A stretch of 64,000 bases of DNA from Oceanospirillaceae bacterium (GTDB lineage: Bacteria; Pseudomonadota; Gammaproteobacteria; Pseudomonadales; Balneatricaceae), in assembly GCA_013215375.1 (NCBI GenBank), contig JABSRB010000031.1, forward strand, positions 1 through 64,000, given 5' to 3'. The position numbers and the translations under genes are program-made. The first letter of the stretch is position 1, and each line of letters opens with the position of its first letter. Under the pieces are notes generated by a model, which searched no databases, was not told the origin of the DNA, and was given only the letters and a program-made list of their open reading frames with translations. Below are positions 9,450-18,713 of the stretch, in pieces.

Positions 9450-10805
9450 GTGAAAGGTAAAGTAATTTGGCGAGAGGGCATGTTTCTGCGCCCTCAACAC
9501 TTCCAGCAAAACGAGCAGTATCTCGCCAGTGAACTGAAGCGCCGCTCTAACCAAACCAGCTTGTTTTGCTGGGGATTCACCTCTCTTGAAATCAACGAGT
9601 CACTGCTACCGCTAGGGGAGCTATCGCTTAATGTTTGCGCCGGCAGTTTCCCCGATGGCACTTTATTTGACTCCCTTGAGGGCGATGCACTACCACTGTC
9701 CATTAAAGTCGCCGATGGCATCAGCGACGCCGATATCTTTCTGGCTATCCCCTTCTATCAAGAAGGCGTAAGCGAAGTGGGCAGCAATGATTCTGCCAGC
9801 AGTATGGTTAGGTATCTGCCTAAAAACTTAGATGTATTTGATACAGCCGGCGATGACAGAAGCTCCGTCAACCTAGAATTTGGCGAACTCAGAACCCGTC
9901 TTTACGTTGAACAAAAAGGCGCGAATCCCGATCGCCTTAAAGTACCTGATGGCTACGTACGTTTAGCCGTTGCTCATATCGATGAAGTCAGTAATGGTAA
10001 AATAAGGTTACAGCAGGACTTCATCCCCTGCATCCAGCATATTGGGCCCTCTAAAGTATTGATGGATTTTTTGGCCCAGTTACAAGGGATGATTTCCAGC
10101 CGCACCCGAGAACTAGCCGGCCGCGCCAGCGAGCAATCCGGTAAGGGCGGTGTTGGGGAAGTAACCGATTTTATGTTATTGCAGGCGCTCAATGGCTTTG
10201 GCCCACGCCTTGACCTGTTAGCAAAAACACCGACGCTAACGCCGTTTGCACTCTATGCAGATTTAGTCAGTTATGCTGGGGAGCTCGCCACCTTTTTCAC
10301 CAACGAGAAACGCCCGGATGAATTTGCTGACTATCAGCATGAATCGTTAAATGCCTGTTTTACCCCGCTGATCAACGTTTTCAAGAAAGGCTTCGGCTCA
10401 GTCGCTCGGCAAATCGCCCATCCTATTCCATTGTCACCTCCTCAATATGGCATCAGAGCGGCTCGTATCAACGATCGCACCTTACTCACTACCGCTGATT
10501 TTATATTTGCCGTTAACGCCGATGTATCCCAAGAGGAATTGCGCCAGCATTTTCCGGCGCAGATAAAAATTGGCCCCGTCGAGAAAATACGTGAGCTAAT
10601 CGCCAGCGCACTGCCCGGCATTCCCATTCGACCTTTACCGGTTGCTCCTAGAGAAATCCCCTACCACGCTGGCTTTACCTATTTTGAATTAGATAGACAA
10701 GATGCCAATTGGAAAGAACTGAGCAAATCGGGAGGCATCGCATTTCATATTGGCGGTGAGTTCCCAGGCTTAGAATGCCAATTCTATGCAATCAGAAGAA
10801 GGTAA
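9450..10805 (+). CDS. tssK: T6SS baseplate protein TssK
   Basis: Trimeric baseplate protein that links the baseplate to the cytoplasmic parts of TssL and TssM. It is 451 residues, near the family's usual 440-450, and starts MKGKVIWREGMFLRPQHFQQ, the strongly conserved TssK N-terminus. The C-terminal receptor-binding domain contains IPIRPLPVAPREIPYHAGFTYFELD. The start codon is GTG at 9450 with a GGAGA box in front. tssL begins 8 bp downstream, so the two should be co-transcribed and translationally close. Confidence 0.96.
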   Translation: MKGKVIWREGMFLRPQHFQQNEQYLASELKRRSNQTSLFCWGFTSLEINESLLPLGELSLNVCAGSFPDGTLFDSLEGDALPLSIKVADGISDADIFLAIPFYQEGVSEVGSNDSASSMVRYLPKNLDVFDTAGDDRSSVNLEFGELRTRLYVEQKGANPDRLKVPDGYVRLAVAHIDEVSNGKIRLQQDFIPCIQHIGPSKVLMDFLAQLQGMISSRTRELAGRASEQSGKGGVGEVTDFMLLQALNGFGPRLDLLAKTPTLTPFALYADLVSYAGELATFFTNEKRPDEFADYQHESLNACFTPLINVFKKGFGSVARQIAHPIPLSPPQYGIRAARINDRTLLTTADFIFAVNADVSQEELRQHFPAQIKIGPVEKIRELIASALPGIPIRPLPVAPREIPYHAGFTYFELDRQDANWKELSKSGGIAFHIGGEFPGLECQFYAIRRR

Positions 10806-10813
10806 TACAGCGC

Positions 10814-12196
10814 ATGAGCATGGATGATCGCACAGTTATTCGACCTACCCCTGGCGGCAGAAGACCCAGAGGCAACGCCGCAACTTCGCCTCCAGCACAG
10901 GCACCACTTAGAGCCCCTACGCCTGTTGCACCGCCAATACAAACACCACCCAATGTGCCGACACAAACGGCGTTTAGCGCCGGTGAGATTGCCGGTTGCA
11001 ACCCAATACTGACCTTAATCACACCGCTACTAACGTTAGTCGGCAAGGTCAAACTGGCTGATCAGCACCCCAATTTGGATGAATTTCATCGCTATGCAGT
11101 CGATCAAATTAAGTATTACCAGTCCATTAGCTGGGGTTTTGAAGCCGATGCAGAGACCTCTAGTTACATCAGTTACGCACTTTGCTCTCTGGTCGATGAA
11201 ACCGTGCAAAACACTCCCTGGGGATTAAATAGCGATTGGGGTCGCAAGAGTTTACTCATCACTTTTCATCAAGAGGCTTGGGGAGGGGAAAAGTTTTTCC
11301 AATTTCTACAGCATTTTATGCAGCGCCCCTCAGCCTCGCTGATGCTGCTAGAGCTTTATTACACTTGTCTCTCTTTAGGATTCGAAGGTGAGCACCGCGG
11401 CAAAAACAATGGCCGACACAATCTAGATATATTAAAGGACGATGTCTATGTGGCCATCAGCCGCCAGAGAAACACCGTCGATATCGCGCTGTCTCCTGCT
11501 TGGGTAGGTATTTCAGAGGAGGCGCAGGGAATCAATCGCCACTTACCACTATGGATAATAGCCGTTGGCACAGCGGCAATTTTACTGATCACTTACCTGC
11601 TATTAATGTGGCAAATCAACACCTTCTCAGATATTTCCATGACTAAATTGGCCATCGCCGGTCGTGCTGAAGTCATCACTGTAGATCCTAGTAACTTAGA
11701 GCAAATGTACTTAGTTGAGGAGGTTTCTGCTGTACCGCAGTTAGACCTTATCAAACAGAGTGTCGATTATGTTGAGCTTCTTAGCGAACCGCTTAATCAA
11801 GAAGTGAGTGATGGCATTGTGGAAATTATCGACGAGGAAACGATTACCCGTGTGCGACTGCGTCACGCCAAGTTGTTTGCATCGGGCAGCGCCAACGTCA
11901 GCAAAGGCTTTGAACCGCTTATTGCCAAAATAGGCGAACTGCTAACCGATTTGGATAAAACCATCTTAGTGGTTGGGCACTCGGACAATATCCCGATGCG
12001 CTCTGGCAGATACACCTCAAACTGGGCGCTTTCGACCGCCAGAGCCGAATCCGTACAAAGGTTATTGATCAGTGAATTACAGCCAAAAGTTAAAGTGATT
12101 GCCGAGGGAGTCGCCGACAGTGATCCATTGGTGGCCAATAACAGCGCTGAAAATCGCGCTTTGAATCGCCGTGTTGAAATTCATTTACGTAAATAG
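10814..12196 (+). CDS. tssL: T6SS inner-membrane protein TssL with C-terminal OmpA domain
   Basis: Inner-membrane component of the T6SS membrane complex, extended form. From ATG 10814 (AGAAGG box ahead) it is 460 residues. A flexible N-terminus with MSMDDRTVIRPTPGGRR precedes a cytoplasmic DotU/IcmH domain (about 55-225), one transmembrane helix (about 246-268) and a periplasmic OmpA-type peptidoglycan-binding domain (about 350-460, with VVGHSDNIPM and NRALNRRVEIHL). The N-terminal threonine (T7) lies in a D-D-R-T motif shared with the kinase at 18714. In Agrobacterium tumefaciens the corresponding TssL threonine is phosphorylated by PpkA and read by an FHA protein; the same role here is inference. 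Confidence 0.95.
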   Translation: MSMDDRTVIRPTPGGRRPRGNAATSPPAQAPLRAPTPVAPPIQTPPNVPTQTAFSAGEIAGCNPILTLITPLLTLVGKVKLADQHPNLDEFHRYAVDQIKYYQSISWGFEADAETSSYISYALCSLVDETVQNTPWGLNSDWGRKSLLITFHQEAWGGEKFFQFLQHFMQRPSASLMLLELYYTCLSLGFEGEHRGKNNGRHNLDILKDDVYVAISRQRNTVDIALSPAWVGISEEAQGINRHLPLWIIAVGTAAILLITYLLLMWQINTFSDISMTKLAIAGRAEVITVDPSNLEQMYLVEEVSAVPQLDLIKQSVDYVELLSEPLNQEVSDGIVEIIDEETITRVRLRHAKLFASGSANVSKGFEPLIAKIGELLTDLDKTILVVGHSDNIPMRSGRYTSNWALSTARAESVQRLLISELQPKVKVIAEGVADSDPLVANNSAENRALNRRVEIHLRK

Positions 12197-12213
12197 CCAG
12201 GGATAAAATTGCA

Positions 12214-15200
12214 GTGAAAAAGTTTATTAGTATTATCACAAATCGCTGGTTTTTACAGTTTATCGGCGTGTTGTGCATCGCCTTAATTATATGGTTTGTC
12301 GGTCCTTTTATGGCCGTCAAAGAAGTTTATTTTTTAGAGTCTGATTTCAGTCGTCTACTCACTATCATTGTTATTGTAGCGCTGTGGGGGGCGAATATCT
12401 GGCGGATTAAATATCGCGAGAAAAAGCGCAACGAAAAACTGATGGATGATTTATCCAAACAGCCAGAGCCAATCGACCCTAGCTTACAGGCCAGCGAAGA
12501 AGAACAGTCCATCATTTCCGAGCGCTTTGCGCAGGCGATAAAAGTGCTCAAAGAGAGCAACGTTGGCTCTAATAAAAAGGGCAGCCAATATCTATATGAA
12601 CTGCCATGGTACATTTTCATTGGGCCACCTGGCTCTGGAAAAACTACCGCCCTGGTGCATTCGGGGATCAAATTCCCACTGGCGGAGCAACTCGGTAACG
12701 ATGCTATACAAGGCATTGGCGGCACCAGAAACTGTGATTGGTGGTTTACCGATGAAGCAGTATTAATTGATACTGCCGGGCGATTTACCACCCAAGACAG
12801 CCACGAAGCTGTGGATCGTGCCGCGTGGCAGCAATTTATGAATTTGTTAAAACGCAACCGCCCGCAACAACCGATCAATGGTGCTATCGTCACCATGAGC
12901 ATGTCCGATTTAATGCAGCAAAGTGACGAGCAACGCCTGCAAACTGCCCGCACTATCCGTCGTAGAATGGAAGAGCTGTACACTGAACTAGGCATCCGCT
13001 TCCCCGTGTATTTCACCTTTACTAAATGTGACTTGATCCCAGGTTTCAGTGAATTCTTTGGCAGCTTAGATCTTGAGGCCAGAAACCAAGTCTGGGGTGA
13101 AACCTTCGGTTTAGATAATCTAGGTAACAGTACTTTTGATTTATCGCAAATTCCCAATCACTTTGCCGAACTCTCTGAGCGGCTGCAAGTATTGCTAATT
13201 AATCGATTGCGCGATGAGCGAGACCCACAGAAGAAAACTCTCATCGTTGGTTTCCCTGCACAATTTGCCAGTTTAAACGCTATTGCCAGCTCATTTTTAC
13301 AAGAGGTATTTAGCGACAACCGCTACAACGAAGGCGCTTTATTACGCGGTATTTATTACACCAGTGGTACGCAATCTGGCACGCCTATCGACCGTCTACT
13401 GGGCAGTTTGGCCGAGAATTTAGGCTTTAATAACTCCACTATGGTTGGTAATTCTGGCAAAGGGAAAAGCTACTTTATACACGATTTATTACGCAAAGTT
13501 ATTTTCGCCGAAAAGGGCATTGCCGGTTTAGACATGAGCGTGGTACGCCGCCGCAAACTGATACAACGTGTTAGCTATTTCAGTGCCTTTTGCCTGATTA
13601 TATTAGGCGGCTTGAGCTGGGGTTATTCGTACCTCAACAATAACCAGCGCATTGATGATACTAACCTGTTGATTGCCAATTTAGCGGGCCAACAAGTGAG
13701 CGGGCATATCATTGGCTCAGATTTTGAAACGATCTTACCTGAGCTCAATACTTTGCGCGATGCGACCCAAGTTTACAATGATACCGGTATCGATCATAAG
13801 CTGGGACTGTATCAGGGAGACAAACTCAGTAATGGGGCGTTGCAGGCATACCACAAGCGACTAAGAGCGGCGTTATTACCGATGTTGGTGGCGCGCCTTG
13901 AAGAGTTGATTTTAGACAACGACCGACAAAATACCGATACCTTATATGAGCTATTACGCGCATATTTAATGTACGCCAATATCAAACCTTACGATGCAGA
14001 ACTACTTACGTTTTGGGCGGTACTCGACTGGCAGGAAACTTTTAGCATAGAGCCACAAGTCGCCGATCAACTGAGCTTGCACATGCAAGTACTGATGGAT
14101 GAAGGCTTTATAGAAACTATCCCCAATGAGGAAATAGTCACCTACGCGCGTAAAATATTATCGAAAGACTCACTGGAAAAACAAGTGTATCTGGCGATCA
14201 AACGCGAGTTGCTGCCCGAGACTAAATATCAATTAGAGTCACAAGATATTTTAGGTCCTTATGCTGGGGATGTGTTTGAGTTTCACTCCCAGCAAAGTAT
14301 TGAAAATTTCCGCATGGCGAGCATTTTCACTAAGAGTGGTTTTTATAAATTATTCTTGCCGACCAGTGTCAAAATGTCGCAGCAGTACCTCGATAACAAC
14401 TGGGTGATGGGCCCCACATATGCAGCGGCACGCAATGTGGATATCTCGAAGTTAAGGGAGCGCATACTTAATCTCTATTACGAAGAGTATATCCAGCACT
14501 GGGATGCGATGATTGCCGATTTACGCGCTAAACCCACCACAACTGCGGAAGATGGCGTCAGACAAGTGAACTTAGTGTCGGGGCTAGACAGCCCATTGCG
14601 CTATTTGCTGGAGTCGATCACCAAGGAGACGACCCTCAGCAAATTCACCTCTGGTAGCGCCAAAGGCACTGAAGAAGTTACCCGCGCTGTGGCCAGTGTC
14701 AGCACCAAATTAGAAGTACAGCAACAACGGGTCAGTCGGTTATTGCGTAACGCCAAAAAAGCGGGCCTGACGGTAGAGTTAGGCAAACGTGTTGAGCAAC
14801 ATTTCAGCAAGTATCATAAACTGCTGACGGTGCGCGGCAACAGCAGTGTATTAGATAGACTATTGCGTGATCTCGGCGCTTTAGGTGAGTACTTGGATGA
14901 TGCTGCGCAATCAGCCTACTCAAGTACTGGCTCTCTTGAAGCCACTAAAGGACGTTTAACCAAAGGCGCTAACGATCCAATCAAGAATATTGATGCCTAT
15001 AAAAACGTGCTGCCAGCAGGTATCCAAGATTTGGTGTCTAAAATGGGCAGTAGCAACTGGGAAAAGATCTTAGACAACTCTAAGCAAGAGTTACAACAGC
15101 TGTGGAAAACCAATGTTTACGATGAGTGTCGCATGTTAGTCGCTGGTCGCTACCCGCTAAATAGAAACGCCACTTCAGATGCCACCTTAGAGGACTTTAG

Positions 15201-15777
15201 TGACTTCTTTGCCCCAGAGGGCATCCTCGATCTGTTTGTCGCCGATTATTTACAAAGCTTCCTCGATACCCGTGGCAAAACCTGGAAAGAACGCTCGTTA
15301 GATGGCCAAAAAATTGGCATTTCTAAGAACTCTTTAGTGCAGTTGCAACGCGCCGCGAAAATACGCGACATCTTCTTTAGAAAAGGACAGCTGCAAGTAC
15401 CGTTCTCGGTCAAAGTAATCAATATGCAGACCAATGTCTCTAAATTCGAGTTGAAAGTTGGCGAACAGGAATTGGTTTACCGTCACGGGCCTATCCGTTC
15501 CATTAAAATGAATTGGCCCTCAGAAAGTGATGAAATTGTTGGTTTATCTTTCGAAGATGAAAACGGCATCCTCGCCACCAGTTTAGAAGATGGGCCATGG
15601 GCGCTGTTTCGCATGTTAAATACCGGCAGATTAACCAAGACCAAAAACAAGTCTGTTTACAACGTCAATTTTGCTATGGGCAATCAAAGTATTAACTTAC
15701 AACTGCGCGCTAAAAGTGTCATCAATCCCTTTAGCGGTAACTTACTGGCCAGCTTTAAGTGTGTAGAGAAGTTGTGA
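12214..15777 (+). CDS. tssM: T6SS inner-membrane protein TssM (IcmF family)
   Basis: Large core of the T6SS membrane complex; it spans the inner membrane and reaches TssJ through the periplasm. It is 1187 residues, starting GTG at 12214 with AGGGAT ahead. Two N-terminal membrane helices (about 10-60) are followed by a cytoplasmic domain with an intact Walker A motif GPPGSGKT (137-144) and Walker B-like VLIDTAG (about 180-186). A third membrane helix lies near 452-472 (SAFCLIILGGLSWGYSY) and a long periplasmic IcmF/DUF1215 region follows. Because the Walker A motif is intact, NTP binding is possible. Its stop codon overlaps the tagF start (TGATG), indicating translational coupling. Confidence 0.96.
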   Translation: MKKFISIITNRWFLQFIGVLCIALIIWFVGPFMAVKEVYFLESDFSRLLTIIVIVALWGANIWRIKYREKKRNEKLMDDLSKQPEPIDPSLQASEEEQSIISERFAQAIKVLKESNVGSNKKGSQYLYELPWYIFIGPPGSGKTTALVHSGIKFPLAEQLGNDAIQGIGGTRNCDWWFTDEAVLIDTAGRFTTQDSHEAVDRAAWQQFMNLLKRNRPQQPINGAIVTMSMSDLMQQSDEQRLQTARTIRRRMEELYTELGIRFPVYFTFTKCDLIPGFSEFFGSLDLEARNQVWGETFGLDNLGNSTFDLSQIPNHFAELSERLQVLLINRLRDERDPQKKTLIVGFPAQFASLNAIASSFLQEVFSDNRYNEGALLRGIYYTSGTQSGTPIDRLLGSLAENLGFNNSTMVGNSGKGKSYFIHDLLRKVIFAEKGIAGLDMSVVRRRKLIQRVSYFSAFCLIILGGLSWGYSYLNNNQRIDDTNLLIANLAGQQVSGHIIGSDFETILPELNTLRDATQVYNDTGIDHKLGLYQGDKLSNGALQAYHKRLRAALLPMLVARLEELILDNDRQNTDTLYELLRAYLMYANIKPYDAELLTFWAVLDWQETFSIEPQVADQLSLHMQVLMDEGFIETIPNEEIVTYARKILSKDSLEKQVYLAIKRELLPETKYQLESQDILGPYAGDVFEFHSQQSIENFRMASIFTKSGFYKLFLPTSVKMSQQYLDNNWVMGPTYAAARNVDISKLRERILNLYYEEYIQHWDAMIADLRAKPTTTAEDGVRQVNLVSGLDSPLRYLLESITKETTLSKFTSGSAKGTEEVTRAVASVSTKLEVQQQRVSRLLRNAKKAGLTVELGKRVEQHFSKYHKLLTVRGNSSVLDRLLRDLGALGEYLDDAAQSAYSSTGSLEATKGRLTKGANDPIKNIDAYKNVLPAGIQDLVSKMGSSNWEKILDNSKQELQQLWKTNVYDECRMLVAGRYPLNRNATSDATLEDFSDFFAPEGILDLFVADYLQSFLDTRGKTWKERSLDGQKIGISKNSLVQLQRAAKIRDIFFRKGQLQVPFSVKVINMQTNVSKFELKVGEQELVYRHGPIRSIKMNWPSESDEIVGLSFEDENGILATSLEDGPWALFRMLNTGRLTKTKNKSVYNVNFAMGNQSINLQLRAKSVINPFSGNLLASFKCVEKL

Positions 15778-16433
15778 TGCAGACATCTACTGCTGGATTT
15801 TACGGTAAAGTCCCCTGCAAAGGAGACTTTGTAGGACGTGGCTTTTCGCAGCAGATGACCGTACAGCTAGATCAATGGCTACAGCGCGGTATGGTTTACT
15901 CCAAACAGGCATTGGCAGAGCAATGGTCGGACCGTTATATGGTAGCGCCCATTTGGCGCTTTTACCTAGCTGCTAACACATTGGACGAGCAATGCTGGAT
16001 CGGGGTTATGATCCCCAGTGTTGACCGGGTTGGACGTTGTTTTCCGCTACTATTAGCGGTGCCTGTTACCCAAGCTATCGCTAATTTACAGGCTTTCGAT
16101 CAGCTTACGCAAACCTTTATAAAGTTAGAAGACATGTTATTAGAAAGCCTTGAATATAATTTTGACTTCGACGGATTTTGTCACAACGTTGCGCAGTTGA
16201 CTGTCATCGAAAATCACCGCACCACAGCCATGTTTTCTTTCACGCCCCAGCAAATTCAGACTGCTAATAATCAATCTTCCGAACAGCAGGACACTAGTAG
16301 TTTGTGTATTTGGCAATCTGAGGGATCCGATGACATCCCCTCGCAACTATTTTTAAGCGCTCAACTACCCGAGCAACAACAGTTTTTAAGCTACTTCACC
16401 GGTGTAAATACTACTGAGGACGCAAACGCATGA
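15777..16433 (+). CDS. tagF: T6SS-associated protein TagF
   Basis: Post-translational regulator; in Pseudomonas aeruginosa TagF represses T6SS assembly independently of the kinase. The 218-residue protein has the family signature near its start (FYGKVPCKGDFVGRGF) and the IGVMIPSVDRVGRCFPL block at about 75-95. The ATG shares a base with the tssM stop, and its own end overlaps the phosphatase start by 4 bp (ATGA), so tssM-tagF-phosphatase form one tight translational unit. In some species TagF and PppA are fused; here they are separate. Confidence 0.94.
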   Translation: MQTSTAGFYGKVPCKGDFVGRGFSQQMTVQLDQWLQRGMVYSKQALAEQWSDRYMVAPIWRFYLAANTLDEQCWIGVMIPSVDRVGRCFPLLLAVPVTQAIANLQAFDQLTQTFIKLEDMLLESLEYNFDFDGFCHNVAQLTVIENHRTTAMFSFTPQQIQTANNQSSEQQDTSSLCIWQSEGSDDIPSQLFLSAQLPEQQQFLSYFTGVNTTEDANA

Positions 16434-17179
16434 CCCCCGTTGCTAGCAGAGTCCACTGGCACTCTATTGCCCTGACTGATACCGGGCACGTGCGCAAACT
16501 CAATGAAGATGCCTTTATGTCACGCAATGACATTGGCCACTGGTTGGTAGCTGATGGTATGGGCGGCCATGAAGCGGGAGATGTGGCCAGTCAGTTAGTC
16601 GCCAAAGAGCTTGCTACTCTTGAGATAGGCGACGATTTCTCCAATTTTGTTGATCGCTTAGAAGACAAACTGCTTGGGGCCAACCTAAGCTTGAGAGAAA
16701 TGGCCGGGGGTAAAGAAAAAATAATCGGCACTACAGTCGCAGGCCTAGTTTTACACCAAAATCATTTTCTCATTTACTGGGTCGGTGACAGTCGCATCTA
16801 TCTATATCGCGATGGCGAATTGAAACAGCAATCAATTGATCACACTTACACACAACATTTAGTCGAGACGGGAAAAATTCGTCAAGAAGAAGTACGTGAT
16901 CATCCCGACAATAATATCATTACCCGCGCTGTCGGCGCGGCGGATCAACTATATATTGATTTTAATATGCGCCGCAGCAAGCCCGGCGATTTATTTTTGA
17001 TCTGTTCCGATGGATTAGACAAAGAACTTCTAGACAGTGAAATACAATATTTCCTGGAGGCGCCCGCGCTGAGCATTGAGCAAAAAGCGCAAAACATGCT
17101 GCAAAAAAGTCTGCAGCGAGCCGGACGCGACAACACCACCATCATCTTGGTACAACTGGAAGATAATCCGAACAGCTAA
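16430..17179 (+). CDS. pppA: PP2C-family Ser/Thr phosphatase (PppA-like)
   Basis: Metal-dependent phosphoprotein phosphatase expected to reverse the T6SS kinase and switch secretion off. At 249 residues it has all PP2C landmarks: TDTGHVRKLNEDAF (residues 16-29, metal-binding E26/D27), ADGMGGHEAG (41-50), VGDSRIYLYRDG, CSDGLD and the closing GRDNTTIILVQL. It overlaps tagF by 4 bp. Together with tagH and the kinase at 18714 it completes the phosphorylation switch known from Pseudomonas and Agrobacterium T6SSs. The family is certain; the T6SS role follows from position. Confidence 0.92.
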   Translation: MTPVASRVHWHSIALTDTGHVRKLNEDAFMSRNDIGHWLVADGMGGHEAGDVASQLVAKELATLEIGDDFSNFVDRLEDKLLGANLSLREMAGGKEKIIGTTVAGLVLHQNHFLIYWVGDSRIYLYRDGELKQQSIDHTYTQHLVETGKIRQEEVRDHPDNNIITRAVGAADQLYIDFNMRRSKPGDLFLICSDGLDKELLDSEIQYFLEAPALSIEQKAQNMLQKSLQRAGRDNTTIILVQLEDNPNS

Positions 17180-17208
17180 ACCACCAGAAATTCAAAAAAT
17201 GGAACTTT

Positions 17209-18591
17209 ATGAATATTAAATTTTTACTCTCTATCATCGTCATTTTAACTTTATCAGCCTGTAATGGTGGATCTGATGGCACTGATCAAATAACAATCCC
17301 TGAAATTATTGAGCCTGAGATCTTCAAACTCACTGAAATAAATTTCGTAGATGAAAACTTAAAAGAGTGTATTTTAAATCAGAATGTTGAGTATTCTAAT
17401 GAAATAGTAGATATAGATTGTGGGTATAACAGAATAACATTCTTGGATGGCATTGAATATCTTTCTTCACTGGAATCACTTGACATTAAAGTTCTTGATT
17501 TATCCACTATAGATTTAAGCCAAAACAAACAATTAAGAATTCTTAAAATATATGGTGAAAGTCTTACCCATATTGACACCTCTTTTAATACATTATTAAC
17601 TGAACTTGATTTATCCCAAACAAATATAACAACTTTAGATCTTACTAATAGTTTATTATTAGATACTCTGACAATATGGGGTTCATCATTAACAAATTTG
17701 GATTTAACAAACAATTTAAAATTAAAAAACTTATATTTACATAATATGATTTTATCGGAACTAGATCTTACCAAAAACACAGCTTTAACAGAGTTGAAAA
17801 TTTATGATCCGAGTATCATTACTACCACATCCTCTACTATTTCGGCAACAGCAGAACAGCGTATTAAAACTGTTGATTTATCCAACAATACCGAGTTGAC
17901 ATCTTTATACATTGACTCACCTGTTTTCAACGATCTAGATATTTCCAACAATCTTAATCTAACAAACCTTTATATCGATAAAGCCCCAATAACTTATTTA
18001 AATATTTCAAAAAATATAAAACTAACAGATATCAATATATTGTCCACTTTATTGACTAGTATAGAGGTTACACCTCATACCAGTTTAACTTATCTTACAG
18101 TCACTGATATGCCGATCACAAGTATTAACCTACTAAATAACACAGAATTACAATATTTAAATTTATTTAAAACTTCAATAGAGACTATTGATTTGGACAG
18201 CAATACTTTACTAACAACAGTACTCCTCAAATTCAACAACCTAAACAGTTTATCAATTCTACACAATAAAAAAATCCAATCTTTAACATTTAGTAACAAC
18301 AATATTAAAAATATTAACCTTGTTAATAATACGGAACTACAAAAACTTGCTTTTTATTACACCCAAATTTCTAGTCTTGACACCTCAACCAACATTCAAT
18401 TAGAAGTACTTTATGCAACATCAAATTTATTAACGGATATTGATTTATTCAAAAACAAGAAACTTAAATCCTTGCAAATTAATAATAATTTATTAACTGA
18501 TCTTGATCTAACTAATAATACTGAGCTTACAGAACTACGATATGACTATGGGGTTAATTGTACTGGCTCGCCTTGTGATTTAAAAAAGTGA
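17209..18591 (+). CDS. Leucine-rich-repeat lipoprotein, copy 1
   Basis: A 460-residue lipoprotein of unknown function. The signal peptide ends in lipobox L-S-A-C followed by NGGSDG; with no Asp at +2, outer-membrane sorting is expected. After a short cysteine-bearing cap (ECILNQ...DIDC) come about 17 leucine-rich repeats of roughly 21 residues, pattern L-x-x-L-D-L-S/T-x-N-x-x-L-x-x-L-x-I/L. A C-terminal cysteine cap (CTGSPC) closes the array. It is clearly related to the gene at 25225: same ribosome-site context (ATGGAAC/ATGGAC then TTTATGAATA), signal peptide, INFVDE/INFIDE segment and caps. It is noticeably AT-rich compared with tssM. It lies 29 bp after the phosphatase gene and 122 bp before the kinase gene, so it is embedded in the T6SS block. 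A surface sensor or binding protein is plausible. Confidence 0.75.
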   Translation: MNIKFLLSIIVILTLSACNGGSDGTDQITIPEIIEPEIFKLTEINFVDENLKECILNQNVEYSNEIVDIDCGYNRITFLDGIEYLSSLESLDIKVLDLSTIDLSQNKQLRILKIYGESLTHIDTSFNTLLTELDLSQTNITTLDLTNSLLLDTLTIWGSSLTNLDLTNNLKLKNLYLHNMILSELDLTKNTALTELKIYDPSIITTTSSTISATAEQRIKTVDLSNNTELTSLYIDSPVFNDLDISNNLNLTNLYIDKAPITYLNISKNIKLTDINILSTLLTSIEVTPHTSLTYLTVTDMPITSINLLNNTELQYLNLFKTSIETIDLDSNTLLTTVLLKFNNLNSLSILHNKKIQSLTFSNNNIKNINLVNNTELQKLAFYYTQISSLDTSTNIQLEVLYATSNLLTDIDLFKNKKLKSLQINNNLLTDLDLTNNTELTELRYDYGVNCTGSPCDLKK

Positions 18592-18713
18592 CCTAATAAG
18601 TAAAGTATCAATATTATTTGAATAATCATTAATATCGAATAATATAACTAAATGAGATATTAACTTAATATTTTAACAATAATAACTACCAACAGAGATA
18701 CGCACATTCGATC